A DNA stretch of 64,000 bases from Streptomyces narbonensis. GTDB taxonomy: Bacteria; Actinomycetota; Actinomycetes; Streptomycetales; Streptomycetaceae. This document shows, piece by piece, positions 50,553-60,053 of this stretch. The notes beneath the pieces were generated by a model. It ran no database searches. It was not told where the DNA came from and saw only the letters and a list, made by a program, of their open reading frames with translations. The stretch's first letter is position 1. Each line of letters opens with the position of its first letter. The stretch is from positions 62,001 to 126,000 of the forward strand of contig NZ_BMSF01000018.1 in assembly GCF_014649015.1 (NCBI RefSeq). The letters run 5' to 3'. The translations under genes and the position numbers were made by a program.

Positions 50553-52055
50553 ATGACTGCAAACGTCGACGGAGTGCCCGAGAAATTCGCGACACTCGGG
50601 CTGACCTACGACGACGTGCTGCTGCTGCCGGGCGCGTCCGACGTCCTCCCGAACGCGGTCGACACCTCGTCCCGCATCTCCCGCAACGTCCGCGTGAACA
50701 TCCCGCTGCTGTCCGCGGCGATGGACAAGGTCACCGAGTCCCGCATGGCCATCGCCATGGCGCGACAGGGCGGCGTGGGCGTCCTGCACCGTAACCTGTC
50801 GATCGAGGACCAGGTCAACCAGGTCGACCTCGTGAAGCGCTCCGAGTCCGGCATGGTGACCGACCCGATCACCGTCCACCCGGACGCGACGCTGGCCGAG
50901 GCCGACGCACTGTGCGCCAAGTTCCGCATCAGCGGCGTCCCGGTGACCGACCCGGCGGGCAAGCTGCTCGGCATCGTCACCAACCGCGACATGGCCTTCG
51001 AGTCGGACCGCAGCCGCCAGGTGCGCGAGGTCATGACCCCGATGCCGCTGGTCACGGGCAAGGTCGGCATCTCCGGCCTGGACGCCATGGAGCTGCTGCG
51101 CCGCCACAAGATCGAGAAGCTGCCGCTCGTCGACGACTCCGGCATCCTCAAGGGCCTCATCACGGTCAAGGACTTCGTCAAGGCCGAGAAGTACCCGCAC
51201 GCGGCCAAGGACGCCGAGGGCCGGCTGCTCGTCGGCGCGGCCGTCGGTGCCAGCCCCGAGGCGCTGGAGCGCGCGCAGGGCCTGGCCGCCGCGGGCGTCG
51301 ACTTCCTCATCGTCGACACGTCCCACGGCCACAACAGCAACGCGCTGAACTGGATGGCGAAGATCAAGTCCAGCGTCGGCGTCGACGTCATCGGCGGCAA
51401 CGTCGCGACGCGTGACGGCGCGCAGGCCCTGGTCGACGCCGGTGTCGACGGCGTCAAGGTCGGCGTGGGCCCCGGCTCCATCTGCACCACGCGCGTGGTC
51501 GCCGGCATCGGCGTCCCGCAGGTCACCGCGATCTACGAGGCGGCCCTCGCCGCCCGCGCGGCCGGCGTCCCGGTCATCGGCGACGGCGGCCTGCAGTACT
51601 CCGGCGACATCGGCAAGGCGCTCGCCGCCGGTGCCGACACGGTCATGCTGGGCAGCCTGCTCGCCGGGTGCGAGGAGTCCCCGGGCGAGCTGCAGTTCAT
51701 CAACGGCAAGCAGTTCAAGTCGTACCGCGGCATGGGATCGCTCGGCGCGATGCAGTCCCGCGGCCAGGGCCGGTCGTACTCGAAGGACCGCTACTTCCAG
51801 GCCGAGGTGGCCTCGGACGACAAGCTCGTCCCCGAGGGCATCGAGGGCCAGGTGCCCTACCGGGGCCCCCTGGCCAACGTCCTGCACCAGCTCGTCGGCG
51901 GTCTCCGTCAGACGATGGGCTATGTGGGTGCCGCCACCATCGAGGAGATGGAGACGAAGGGCCGCTTCGTCCGGATCACGTCCGCGGGCCTCAAGGAGAG
52001 CCACCCGCACGACATCCAGATGACGGTCGAGGCGCCGAACTACAGCAGGAAGTAA
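50553..52055 (+). CDS. guaB: Inosine-5'-monophosphate dehydrogenase
   Basis: NAD-dependent oxidation of IMP to XMP, the committed GMP step. The 500-aa barrel protein has LTYDDVLLLPG at the start, a CBS pair inserted at about 100-215 (VTDPITVHPDATLAEADAL, GIVTNRDMAFE, LVDDSGILKGLIT), and the catalytic Cys in GPGSICTTRVVAGIG. The flap YRGMGSLGAMQ and RYFQ follow. It is separated from guaB3 by a terminator-like hairpin. Confidence 0.97.
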   Translation: MTANVDGVPEKFATLGLTYDDVLLLPGASDVLPNAVDTSSRISRNVRVNIPLLSAAMDKVTESRMAIAMARQGGVGVLHRNLSIEDQVNQVDLVKRSESGMVTDPITVHPDATLAEADALCAKFRISGVPVTDPAGKLLGIVTNRDMAFESDRSRQVREVMTPMPLVTGKVGISGLDAMELLRRHKIEKLPLVDDSGILKGLITVKDFVKAEKYPHAAKDAEGRLLVGAAVGASPEALERAQGLAAAGVDFLIVDTSHGHNSNALNWMAKIKSSVGVDVIGGNVATRDGAQALVDAGVDGVKVGVGPGSICTTRVVAGIGVPQVTAIYEAALAARAAGVPVIGDGGLQYSGDIGKALAAGADTVMLGSLLAGCEESPGELQFINGKQFKSYRGMGSLGAMQSRGQGRSYSKDRYFQAEVASDDKLVPEGIEGQVPYRGPLANVLHQLVGGLRQTMGYVGAATIEEMETKGRFVRITSAGLKESHPHDIQMTVEAPNYSRK

Positions 52056-52066
52056 CACAGCGCGAC

Positions 52067-52110
52067 GCGTGGGGGCGGTTCCGGCATGTGGCCGGAGCCG
52101 CCCCCCACGC
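52067..52110 (+). terminator. Hairpin terminator between guaB and guaB3
   Basis: Arms of about 18 bases (52067-52084 and 52092-52110) around a 7-base loop, 12 bases after the guaB stop. High GC, a short T/G run follows. guaB3 starts 52 bases later, so partial read-through is possible. Confidence 0.85.
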
Positions 52111-52161
52111 TTGTGTCGGGGATACTGGTAGGCGCAGACGTAGAGGGAAAGGCCACACATC

Positions 52162-53286
52162 GTGACTGAGATCGAGATCGGGCGCGGCAAGCGCGGCCGC
52201 AGGGCGTACGCGTTCGACGACATCGCCGTCGTCCCGAGCCGGCGCACCCGGGACCCGAAGGAGGTCTCGATCGCCTGGCAGATCGACGCCTACCGCTTCG
52301 AGCTGCCGTTCCTGGCCGCTCCCATGGACTCGGTCGTGTCGCCGCAGACCGCCATCCGCATCGGCGAGCTGGGCGGCCTCGGCGTCCTGAACCTCGAAGG
52401 TCTCTGGACCCGGTACGAGGACCCGCAGCCGCTGCTCGACGAGATCGCGGAGCTGGACGAGGCCACCGCGACCCGCCGCCTGCAGGAGATCTACTCCGCC
52501 CCCATCAAGGAGGAGCTGATCGGGCAGCGCATCAAGGAGGTGCGCGACTCCGGTGTCGTCACCGCCGCCGCGCTCTCCCCGCAGCGCACCGCGCAGTTCT
52601 CCAAGGCCGTCGTCGACGCGGGTGTGGACATCTTCGTCATCCGCGGCACGACGGTCTCCGCCGAGCACGTCTCGGGCGCGTCCGAGCCGCTGAACCTGAA
52701 GCAGTTCATCTACGAGCTGGACGTCCCGGTCATCGTCGGCGGCTGCGCCACGTACACCGCGGCCCTGCACCTGATGCGCACCGGCGCGGCGGGTGTCCTC
52801 GTCGGCTTCGGCGGCGGCGCGGCGCACACCACGCGCAATGTGCTGGGCATCCAGGTCCCGATGGCGACCGCGGTCGCCGACGTGGCCGCGGCCCGCCGTG
52901 ACTACATGGACGAGTCCGGCGGCCGGTACGTGCACGTGATCGCCGACGGCGGTGTCGGCTGGTCCGGCGACCTGCCGAAGGCGATCGCCTGTGGCGCCGA
53001 CGCCGTCATGATGGGCTCCCCGCTGGCCCGCGCCACGGACGCGCCCGGCAAGGGCCACCACTGGGGCATGGAGGCCGTCCACGAGGACGTGCCGCGCGGC
53101 AAGCTGGTCGACCTGGGCATCGTCGGCACCACCGAGGAGATCCTCGCGGGCCCGTCGCACATCCCGGACGGTTCGATGAACTTCTTCGGCGCCCTGCGCC
53201 GGGCGATGGCCACGACGGGCTACACGGAGCTCAAGGAGTTCCAGCGCGTCGAGGTCACGGTCGCGGACGCGCAGCACAAGCGCTGA
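52162..53286 (+). CDS. guaB3: GuaB3 family IMP dehydrogenase-related protein
   Basis: The 374-aa protein has the IMPDH/GMPR barrel without CBS domains. N-terminal block is RRAYAFDDIAVVPSRRTRD. In place of the IMPDH catalytic loop (GPGSICTTR) it has GFGGGAAHTTRNVLG, so the usual Cys is missing. Other motifs are HVIADGGVGWSGDLPKAIACGADAVMMGSPLA. The family is conserved next to guaB in actinobacteria, but its reaction is uncertain. GTG 52162. Confidence 0.92.
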   Translation: MTEIEIGRGKRGRRAYAFDDIAVVPSRRTRDPKEVSIAWQIDAYRFELPFLAAPMDSVVSPQTAIRIGELGGLGVLNLEGLWTRYEDPQPLLDEIAELDEATATRRLQEIYSAPIKEELIGQRIKEVRDSGVVTAAALSPQRTAQFSKAVVDAGVDIFVIRGTTVSAEHVSGASEPLNLKQFIYELDVPVIVGGCATYTAALHLMRTGAAGVLVGFGGGAAHTTRNVLGIQVPMATAVADVAAARRDYMDESGGRYVHVIADGGVGWSGDLPKAIACGADAVMMGSPLARATDAPGKGHHWGMEAVHEDVPRGKLVDLGIVGTTEEILAGPSHIPDGSMNFFGALRRAMATTGYTELKEFQRVEVTVADAQHKR

Positions 53287-53303
53287 CCTGTCGTACGCAC
53301 ACG

Positions 53304-53337
53304 GAGGGGCCCCGCACCGGGTGGTGCGGGGCCCCTC
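53304..53337 (+). terminator. Terminator of guaB3
   Basis: Perfect 15-base arms (53304-53318 and 53323-53337) with a 4-base loop. It sits between convergent guaB3 and the membrane protein gene at 53358 and can serve both directions. Confidence 0.9.
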
Positions 53338-53357
53338 GGCGTAGGTACGGCGGGCCG

Positions 53358-53852
53358 CTACTTGGCGGCCTTCTTCGCTCCCGAGAACGCGGCGAAGGCG
53401 GCGAGGCCGAAGAACAGGAACGTCAAGGCGTCCTTGCCCTCGTTCCAGGCCTCCGTCAGCAGCCCGAAGTCCTCCAGGAACAGCTGGGTGGCGGAGACGT
53501 CGAACTCCTTGGCGCCCAGGACCGCGATGCCCACGATCTGGCCGAGGTAGACGGCGCCGAGGGACAGCACCGCGCTGGCGACCGGCAGGACGGGGTTGCG
53601 GCCGCCGACCTTGCCGGCGGCAAGACCGACGAGGAAGCCGACGCCGACGGCGGCCCAGCCGATCTGCCGCTCGATGCCGCCGAGGAGGGCTCCGTACACC
53701 CCGGCCGAGACGAGTGCGGCGACCACCGCGGCGACGAGGCCGAGCGCCACGTTGTCACGGACGGGGGCCGGCGGCGGGGCGGCCGGGTACGGGCCGGGCA
53801 CGCCGCCGTTGGCGAACGGGTTGCCGGACGGCGGCGGAACGGGCTGGCTCAT
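53358..53852 (-). CDS. Small four-helix membrane protein
   Basis: The 164-aa protein has a Pro-rich N-terminus (about 1-32), four hydrophobic segments (about 36-55, 62-82, 86-110 and 140-155) and a Lys-rich end GAKKAAK. A glycine-rich stretch, AVGVGFLVGLAAGKVGG, sits in the second helix. Similar Pro-tailed membrane proteins are common in Streptomyces, with unknown roles. Convergent with guaB3. Confidence 0.8.
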   Translation of the reverse strand: MSQPVPPPSGNPFANGGVPGPYPAAPPPAPVRDNVALGLVAAVVAALVSAGVYGALLGGIERQIGWAAVGVGFLVGLAAGKVGGRNPVLPVASAVLSLGAVYLGQIVGIAVLGAKEFDVSATQLFLEDFGLLTEAWNEGKDALTFLFFGLAAFAAFSGAKKAAK

Positions 53853-53960
53853 GCTGTGGATCCCCCCAGGGACGTGGACGCACGGCTGTGCGACCAGGAG
53901 GCCCGGAGATTAGCAGCCGCCTGTGACGGTGCCCCAGGGGTTTCGTGTGCGGTGCCCGGG

Positions 53961-55202
53961 TCAGAGGCGGTGGGCCGCGCCGCCGGGGGTGGCGCCGCGG
54001 GTGTCGAGGAGGAGCTGGGCCTTCACCGAGAGGCCCTGGAGGTCGTAGGTGCGGTGGTGCTGGAGCAGCACCGTCAGGTCCGCGTGGGCGGCGGCCTCGT
54101 AGAGGGAGTCCGCGCGCGGGACGGGGAGTTCACGGACGCGCCAGTCGGGGACGTGGGGGTCGTGGTAGCTGACCGCCGCGCCCAGGTCCATGAGGCGGCG
54201 GGCGATCTCGTCGGCGGGGGAGCCCTGGCGGTCCGGGAGATCGGGCTTGTACGTGATGCCGAGCAGCAGGACCCGGGCGCCGCGGGCCGATTTGCCGTGC
54301 TCGTTGAGGAGGGTGGCGGCGCGCTGGACGACGTACTGGGGCATGCGTTCGTTGACCTGGCCGGCGAGTTCGACGAGGCGGAGCGGGCGGTGGGCGCCGA
54401 TGGTGTCGACGGGGGCGCCGTGGCCGCCGACGCCGGGGCCCGGGCGGAAGGCCTGGAAGCCGAAGGGCTTGGTCTCGGCGCAGCGGATGACGTCCCAGAG
54501 GTCGACGCCGAGCTCGTGGCAGAGGACCGCCATCTCGTTGACGAGGGCGATGTTGACGTGCCGGAAGTTGGTCTCCAGGAGCTTGACCGTCTCTGCTTCG
54601 CGCGGGCCACGCGCGCGTACCACCTTGTCGGTGAGCCGGCCGTAGAAGGCGGCGGCGGACTCCGTACAGGCCGGGGTGAGGCCGCCGATGACCTTGGGGG
54701 TGCCGGCGAAGCCGTGGGTGCGGTTGCCGGGATCGAGGCGGCCGGGGGAGTACGCGAGGTGGAAGTCGCGGCCGGCGCGGAGCCCCGAGCCCGCTTCGAG
54801 GACCTCGCGGAGGAGGCCCTCCGTGGTGCCCGGCGGGACGGGGGACTCCAGGAGGACGGTGGTGTGCGGGCGGAGCCGGGTGGCGAGGGCGCGGGCCGCG
54901 TCGGTGACGGCGGTGAGGTCGAGGGTGCGGTCGGGGCCGAGGGGGGTGGGCGCGCAGAGGACGGCGGTGCGGACGCGGCCGAGTTCGGCCGTGTTCGTGG
55001 TGGGGCGGAAGCCGCCCGCGAGCATCCGGCGGATCTCCGGCGCGGTGAGCGAGCCGTCGACCGGGGACCGGCCGGCGGCGAGTTCGGCGACGGGGCGGGG
55101 GTCGGTGTCGTAGCCGATGGTGTCGATGCCTGCGGCGGTGGCGGCCTGGGCGAGCGGGAGTCCGTGGTGGCCGAGGCCGATGACGGCGAGATCAGCGGGC
55201 AT
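53961..55202 (-). CDS. Nucleotide-sugar dehydrogenase-like protein lacking catalytic residues
   Basis: The 413-aa protein matches the UDP-ManNAc/UDP-glucose dehydrogenase family through its full length. The N-terminal Rossmann motif is VIGLGHHGLPLAQAATAAG, the central block AETVKLLETNFRHVNIALVNE retains the conserved Lys and Asn, and the C-terminal domain has LGITYKPDLPDRQGSPA. The catalytic Cys of GPGVGGHC is Gly (GPGVGGHGAPVD). The Glu of the CPER motif is also replaced (AYSPGRLDPGN). It is therefore probably not a four-electron dehydrogenase. The ATG at 55202 was chosen to begin at MPADLAVIG. Confidence 0.88.
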   Translation of the reverse strand: MPADLAVIGLGHHGLPLAQAATAAGIDTIGYDTDPRPVAELAAGRSPVDGSLTAPEIRRMLAGGFRPTTNTAELGRVRTAVLCAPTPLGPDRTLDLTAVTDAARALATRLRPHTTVLLESPVPPGTTEGLLREVLEAGSGLRAGRDFHLAYSPGRLDPGNRTHGFAGTPKVIGGLTPACTESAAAFYGRLTDKVVRARGPREAETVKLLETNFRHVNIALVNEMAVLCHELGVDLWDVIRCAETKPFGFQAFRPGPGVGGHGAPVDTIGAHRPLRLVELAGQVNERMPQYVVQRAATLLNEHGKSARGARVLLLGITYKPDLPDRQGSPADEIARRLMDLGAAVSYHDPHVPDWRVRELPVPRADSLYEAAAHADLTVLLQHHRTYDLQGLSVKAQLLLDTRGATPGGAAHRL

Positions 55203-55437
55203 GGGGGGTGGGCCGTCCTTCCCAATAGCCGGAGGGGACGCGAGGCGCAACCCCGGTGGACAGAACGGGGCGAACGCAATGTCAGACTAGGCGTAAATAT
55301 GACCGATATGCGGCATTGTGGGGTCGAAGGTCGCCGAGTGTTATCCACAGGGTGGCGGCGAGGCGGTGGCTGAAGTCGCCGGAGCGGGCCAGAATCGAAA
55401 CCGGGACGGCTCGGGGACGACGGGAGGCACGGCAGTG
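55203..55437. other. Spacer between the sugar-dehydrogenase-like gene and glpD
   Basis: The 235-base divergent region must hold promoters in both directions. It includes an AT-richer stretch (about 55275-55315) and one TTATCCACA (55341-55349), identical to the general DnaA-box consensus. No gene is seen. Confidence 0.45.
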
Positions 55438-57144
55438 GTGAGGACAGCGACACTGGGACCGGCCGAGCGCACCGAGGCGCTCAGGGCCATGGCGGAGCGC
55501 GAGTTGGACGTACTGGTCGTCGGCGCCGGAGTGGTCGGCGCGGGCACCGCCCTCGACGCCGTCACGAGAGGGCTCTCCACCGGCATCGTCGAGGCCCGCG
55601 ACTGGGCGTCCGGCACGTCGAGCAGGTCCAGCAAGCTCATCCACGGCGGACTGCGCTATCTGGAGATGCTGGACTTCGCGCTGGTGCGGGAGGCGCTCAA
55701 GGAGCGCGGACTGCTCCTGGAGCGGCTCGCACCCCACCTGGTGAAGCCGGTCCCCTTCCTCTACCCGCTCCAGCACAAGGGCTGGGAGCGGTTCTACGCG
55801 GGCTCGGGCGTCGCGCTGTACGACGCGATGTCCCTCTCCTCCGGCCACGGCCGAGGCCTGCCCGCGCACCGTCACCTCTCCCGGCGGAGCGCCCTGCGGG
55901 TCGCGCCCTGCCTCAAGAAGGACGCCCTGGTCGGCGCCCTCCAGTACTACGACGCCCAGATGGACGACGCCCGCTTCGTCACCACCCTCGTGCGCACGGC
56001 CGCCGCCTACGGTGCCAGGGCGGCCAGCCGGGCCCGCGTCGTCGGCTTCCTCCGCGAGGGCGAGCGAGTCGTGGGGGCGCGCGTCCAGGACGTCGAGTCC
56101 GGTGGCTCGTACGAGATCCGGGCCAAGCAGATCGTCAACGCCACCGGGGTGTGGACGGACGACACCCAGGCCCTCATCGGCGAGCGAGGCCAGTTCCACG
56201 TCCGCGCCTCGAAGGGCATTCATCTGGTCGTGCCCAAGGACCGCATCCACTCGACCACCGGACTCATCCTGCGCACCGAGAAGTCCGTACTGTTCGTCAT
56301 CCCCTGGGGGCGGCACTGGATCGTCGGCACCACCGACACCGACTGGGACCTCGACAAGGCCCACCCGGCGGCGTCGAGCGCCGACATCGACTACCTCCTG
56401 GAGCATGTGAACACCGTGCTCGCGACCCCGCTCACCCGGGACGACGTCCAGGGGGTCTACGCGGGCCTGCGGCCCCTGCTCGCGGGCGAGTCCGACGCCA
56501 CGAGCAAGCTCTCGCGCGAGCACACCGTCGCCCACCCGGTCCCCGGCCTCGTCGTGGTGGCCGGCGGCAAGTACACGACCTACCGGGTCATGGCCAAGGA
56601 CGCCGTGGACGAGGCGGTCCACGGTCTCGACCAGCGGGTCGCGGCCTGCGTCACCGAGGACGTCCCGCTCCTCGGCGCCGAGGGCTACCGCGCCCTGTGG
56701 AACGCCCGCGCGAGAACGGCCGCCAGGACCGGGCTGCACGTCGTCCGGGTCGAGCATCTGCTCAACCGGTACGGGTCCCTGACGGAGCAGATCCTCGACC
56801 TCATCGCCGAGGACCCCCGGCTCGGGGAACCGCTCGCCGCGGCCGACGACTACCTGCGCGCCGAGATCGTGTACGCCGCCTCGCACGAGGGCGCGCGTCA
56901 CCTCGACGACGTCCTCACCCGGCGGACCAGGATCTCCATCGAGACCTTCGACAGGGGGACGCTCAGCGCGCGCGAGTGCGCGGAGCTGATGGCGCCCGTC
57001 CTCGGCTGGGACGCCCTCCAGATCGACAAGGAGGTCGAGCACTACGAGAAGCGGGTCGAGGCCGAACGCGAGTCGCAGAGGCAGCCCGACGACCTGACGG
57101 CGGACGCCGCACGGCTCGGGGCGCCGGACATCGTGCCGATCTGA
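55438..57144 (+). CDS. glpD: Glycerol-3-phosphate dehydrogenase (FAD)
   Basis: Membrane-associated flavoenzyme that oxidises glycerol-3-phosphate to DHAP. The 568-aa protein has the FAD motif VLVVGAGVVGAGTALDAVTRGL near residue 22, SSRSSKLIHGGLRYLE, GIHLVVPKDRI, VGTTDTDW and AGGKYTTYRVMA. The C-terminal domain (about 430-540) is the DAO_C cap. GTG 55438 gives the standard MRTATLGPAERTEAL, and GGGAGG lies about 10 bases upstream. The longer open frame is not used. Confidence 0.95.
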   Translation: MRTATLGPAERTEALRAMAERELDVLVVGAGVVGAGTALDAVTRGLSTGIVEARDWASGTSSRSSKLIHGGLRYLEMLDFALVREALKERGLLLERLAPHLVKPVPFLYPLQHKGWERFYAGSGVALYDAMSLSSGHGRGLPAHRHLSRRSALRVAPCLKKDALVGALQYYDAQMDDARFVTTLVRTAAAYGARAASRARVVGFLREGERVVGARVQDVESGGSYEIRAKQIVNATGVWTDDTQALIGERGQFHVRASKGIHLVVPKDRIHSTTGLILRTEKSVLFVIPWGRHWIVGTTDTDWDLDKAHPAASSADIDYLLEHVNTVLATPLTRDDVQGVYAGLRPLLAGESDATSKLSREHTVAHPVPGLVVVAGGKYTTYRVMAKDAVDEAVHGLDQRVAACVTEDVPLLGAEGYRALWNARARTAARTGLHVVRVEHLLNRYGSLTEQILDLIAEDPRLGEPLAAADDYLRAEIVYAASHEGARHLDDVLTRRTRISIETFDRGTLSARECAELMAPVLGWDALQIDKEVEHYEKRVEAERESQRQPDDLTADAARLGAPDIVPI

Positions 57145-57349
57145 CGGGCAGTTTTCGGCCAGACGTCCGTGTCGTCCGGAATCCGATGGGAACCTGGGGG
57201 GTGCCTACGGGCGTCGTCATCCCGGAGTACGGACCCGGGGGCGTCGCCCGTCCCGAGGTGAGGGACAATGGGCTCTCTTCCAGGGCGGGTTACCGCATCG
57301 CGCGGGAAGCGGCATTCGCGGCGGAGATCAGGGATCGCAGAGGGGACGC

Positions 57350-59905
57350 ATGTCGGAGGCGGAGCAGTCGCGGGACACGGCGAGGGACCCCCGGCGGGAC
57401 GCCGCCGCGGGGGCCGCGACCGACGGCGACCGAGGGGCGGTTCCGGCCGCACGCGAGGCGGCACGGGACCCGCGAGTCGTGAAGGACGCGCAGGTCACGG
57501 ACGTTTCGGCGGACGCGGACAAGGCGGAGCGCGCGGACGGCGAGCAGCGCGCGGACAGTGCGAGGGGCGCGGCGGACGCGGCGGACGCGGCCTCGGCCGA
57601 GGGCTCCGGCGATGCCGCGGGCGCTGACGGCACGAAGGCTGACGTGGTGTCCGCCGAGGTGTCGGAGGCGGTGTCGGACGAGGTGTCGGACGCGCCCCGG
57701 GACGTCCCGGGCGGGGCGTCCGCCGGCTCTGCCGGCGGTTCCTCCGGTGCCTCTTCCGGTGGTTCCTCCGACAGCTCCGTCGGAGAGACCTCCGGAGTGA
57801 CGGGCCGGCTGCGGGGCACCGAGCCGTCGACCGGCCGGGCCGGATTCGGCGCCGGGGACGGCGACGGCGAGAGCGGTCGCGCCGCGCGCGGGACCGGATC
57901 GGCCTCCGGCCGGGCGACCGGCGGCTTCGGCGACCGGCTGCGCAAGGACCCCGTGACGGAGGGCAGGCTGCTCGCCGGCCGCTACCGGCTCGGCGTGGTC
58001 CTCGGCCGCGGCGGCATGGGCACCGTGTGGCGCGCGGTCGACGAGACCCTGGGCCGCACCGTCGCCGTCAAGGAGCTCCGCTTCCCCACGAGCATCGACG
58101 ACGACGAGAAGCGACGCCTCATCACCCGGACGCTGCGCGAGGCCAAGGCCATCGCCCGGATCCGTAACAACGGCGCCGTGACCGTGTACGACGTCGTCGA
58201 CGAGGACGACCGTCCGTGGATCGTCATGGAGCTCATCGAGGGCAAGTCCCTCGCCGACGCCGTGCGCGAGGACGGCACGCTCACGCCCCGCCGCGCCGCC
58301 GAGGTCGGCCTCGCCATCCTCGACGTCCTGCGCTCCGCGCACCGAGAGGGCATCCTCCACCGTGACGTGAAGCCGTCGAACGTCCTGATCGCCGACGACG
58401 GCCGGGTCGTCCTGACCGACTTCGGCATCGCCCAGGTCGAGGGCGACCCCTCGATCACCTCCACCGGCATGCTCGTCGGCGCCCCCTCCTACATCTCGCC
58501 CGAGCGGGCCCGCGGCCACAAGCCCGGACCGGCCGCCGACCTGTGGTCGCTGGGCGGACTGATCTACGCGGCGGTCGAAGGCAGCCCGCCTTACGACAAG
58601 GGCTCCGCCATCGCCACGCTCACGGCGGTGATGACCGAGCCGGTCGACCCGCCGAAGAACGCGGGCCCGGAGCTGGAGCAGGTCATCTACGGCCTGCTCG
58701 CCAAGGACCCGGCCCAGCGCCTCGACGACGCCCGTGCGCGCGTCCTGCTGCGGGCCGTCCTCGACGCGCCCGAGCCGGCGCCCGTGGTCTCGCCCGAAGT
58801 CACCACCGTCATTCCGCTGCCGCCGCGCCCCGACAAGGCTCCGGCGGAGCCGGCCGCCGGCCGGACCGGGGCGCCCGAGGCGGCCGTCGCCGCCGACCGG
58901 GTCCGGGGCGCGCTGAAGTCCGTGCGCAACGCGGCGGCCTCGGCGAAGGCCGAGCCGAAGGCGAAGCCGCCGCGGCCGAAGCCGGCCGAGCCGCTGCAGG
59001 GTGGCGGCAGGCAGGCTCCGGCCCGCGCGCCGCTGACCGACGTCGTGCCGCGCCGCACCCTCGTGATCATCGCCGCGGTCGCCGTCCTCGCGCTGCTCGG
59101 CACGATCCTGACGGTTTCGCTCAGCGGTGGCGACGACAAGGAGAAGCAGAGCCAGGGGACCGGCGGCACGACGGCCTCGGCCGGCGCGTCCGGCGGCGAC
59201 GGCCCGGACGGCTCCGGCGGATCCGAGGGCTCCGGCGGTGCGGGACAGACGCCGGGCGGCCCCGGCCAGCAGGGCGGAGCGCAGCCCGGCGGCACAGGGT
59301 CCAACGGATCGACGGGCGACACCGGCACGACGGGCACGACCACCGGAACGACCACGGGCACGACGGTCGGGACCACGGTCGGCACGACGACCGGGCAGGG
59401 CGGCACCAAGCCGTCCGGCAAGCCCAGTGGCGGCACCGGCGCGCAGCTGCCCGCCGGCTACACCCTCGTCACCAACGACCGCTTCCACTTCTCCATGGCG
59501 CTGCCCGCCGACTTCAAGCTCCGCTCGATACCGGGATACGCCCTCGGCGGGATCTGGAGCGAGAGCGGCGGCTTCCCGCGCGTCCAGGTCGACTTCAACG
59601 ACAGCCCGAAGGACAACGCCCAGAGCGCCTGGGAGCTGGCCAAGGCCGGCGTGGCCGTCACGAGCCAGGACTACGAGCACATCGGCATCAGGCAGGTCTC
59701 CTACAAGGGGTACCCGACCGTCGCCGACTGGGAGTTCACGCGTACGCAGAAGGGCATGAAGGTGCGCGTGCTCAACCGCGGCTTCAAGGTGGACGACACC
59801 CACGGCTACTCCATCATGATCACCTGCAAGGCGGACGAGTGGGACGGCGCCGAATGCCGGACGCTGCGGGAGACGGCGTTCGCCACGTTCAGCCCCAAGG
59901 ACTGA
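57350..59905 (+). CDS. Serine/threonine protein kinase with extracellular sensor
   Basis: The 851-aa protein has a long disordered Ala/Asp/Ser/Gly-rich N-terminus (1-~200), unusual for these kinases, then an active kinase domain (about 206-465). Features are GRGGMGTVWRA, Lys in AVKELRF, HRDVKPSNVLI, DFGIAQVEGD and APSYISPERA. A Pro/Lys linker follows, a TM helix (about 567-590), a Gly/Thr-rich spacer with TGTTTGTTVGTT, and an extracellular domain (about 700-851) that begins GYTLVTNDRFHFSMALPADF and has one Cys pair. The start at 57350 gives MSEAEQS. It is followed by a pseudokinase with a comparable ectodomain. Confidence 0.93.
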   Translation: MSEAEQSRDTARDPRRDAAAGAATDGDRGAVPAAREAARDPRVVKDAQVTDVSADADKAERADGEQRADSARGAADAADAASAEGSGDAAGADGTKADVVSAEVSEAVSDEVSDAPRDVPGGASAGSAGGSSGASSGGSSDSSVGETSGVTGRLRGTEPSTGRAGFGAGDGDGESGRAARGTGSASGRATGGFGDRLRKDPVTEGRLLAGRYRLGVVLGRGGMGTVWRAVDETLGRTVAVKELRFPTSIDDDEKRRLITRTLREAKAIARIRNNGAVTVYDVVDEDDRPWIVMELIEGKSLADAVREDGTLTPRRAAEVGLAILDVLRSAHREGILHRDVKPSNVLIADDGRVVLTDFGIAQVEGDPSITSTGMLVGAPSYISPERARGHKPGPAADLWSLGGLIYAAVEGSPPYDKGSAIATLTAVMTEPVDPPKNAGPELEQVIYGLLAKDPAQRLDDARARVLLRAVLDAPEPAPVVSPEVTTVIPLPPRPDKAPAEPAAGRTGAPEAAVAADRVRGALKSVRNAAASAKAEPKAKPPRPKPAEPLQGGGRQAPARAPLTDVVPRRTLVIIAAVAVLALLGTILTVSLSGGDDKEKQSQGTGGTTASAGASGGDGPDGSGGSEGSGGAGQTPGGPGQQGGAQPGGTGSNGSTGDTGTTGTTTGTTTGTTVGTTVGTTTGQGGTKPSGKPSGGTGAQLPAGYTLVTNDRFHFSMALPADFKLRSIPGYALGGIWSESGGFPRVQVDFNDSPKDNAQSAWELAKAGVAVTSQDYEHIGIRQVSYKGYPTVADWEFTRTQKGMKVRVLNRGFKVDDTHGYSIMITCKADEWDGAECRTLRETAFATFSPKD

Positions 59906-60053
59906 CCGGCGCCACGTATCGTGAGAGTTCGCGGACCGTACGCAGTCGACAACTGCCGCTAACTGCACGGTGCGGGACCGGAATTGACGGACTCGTGTGA
60001 TCCGACGGATCCGCGGGTCCACGGGGGACAGCGTGCGCGCGTGGGGAGGCGTC

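Noticed and set aside
55341..55349. DnaA-box-like TTATCCACA
   Set aside because: A single match with no cluster, no dnaA/dnaN nearby and no AT-rich unwinding element, so not an origin. It may be chance or a titration site.
57290..60022. 910-aa open frame opposite the first kinase
   Set aside because: Arg/Gly/Val-rich shadow without motifs, while the plus strand encodes an obvious kinase.
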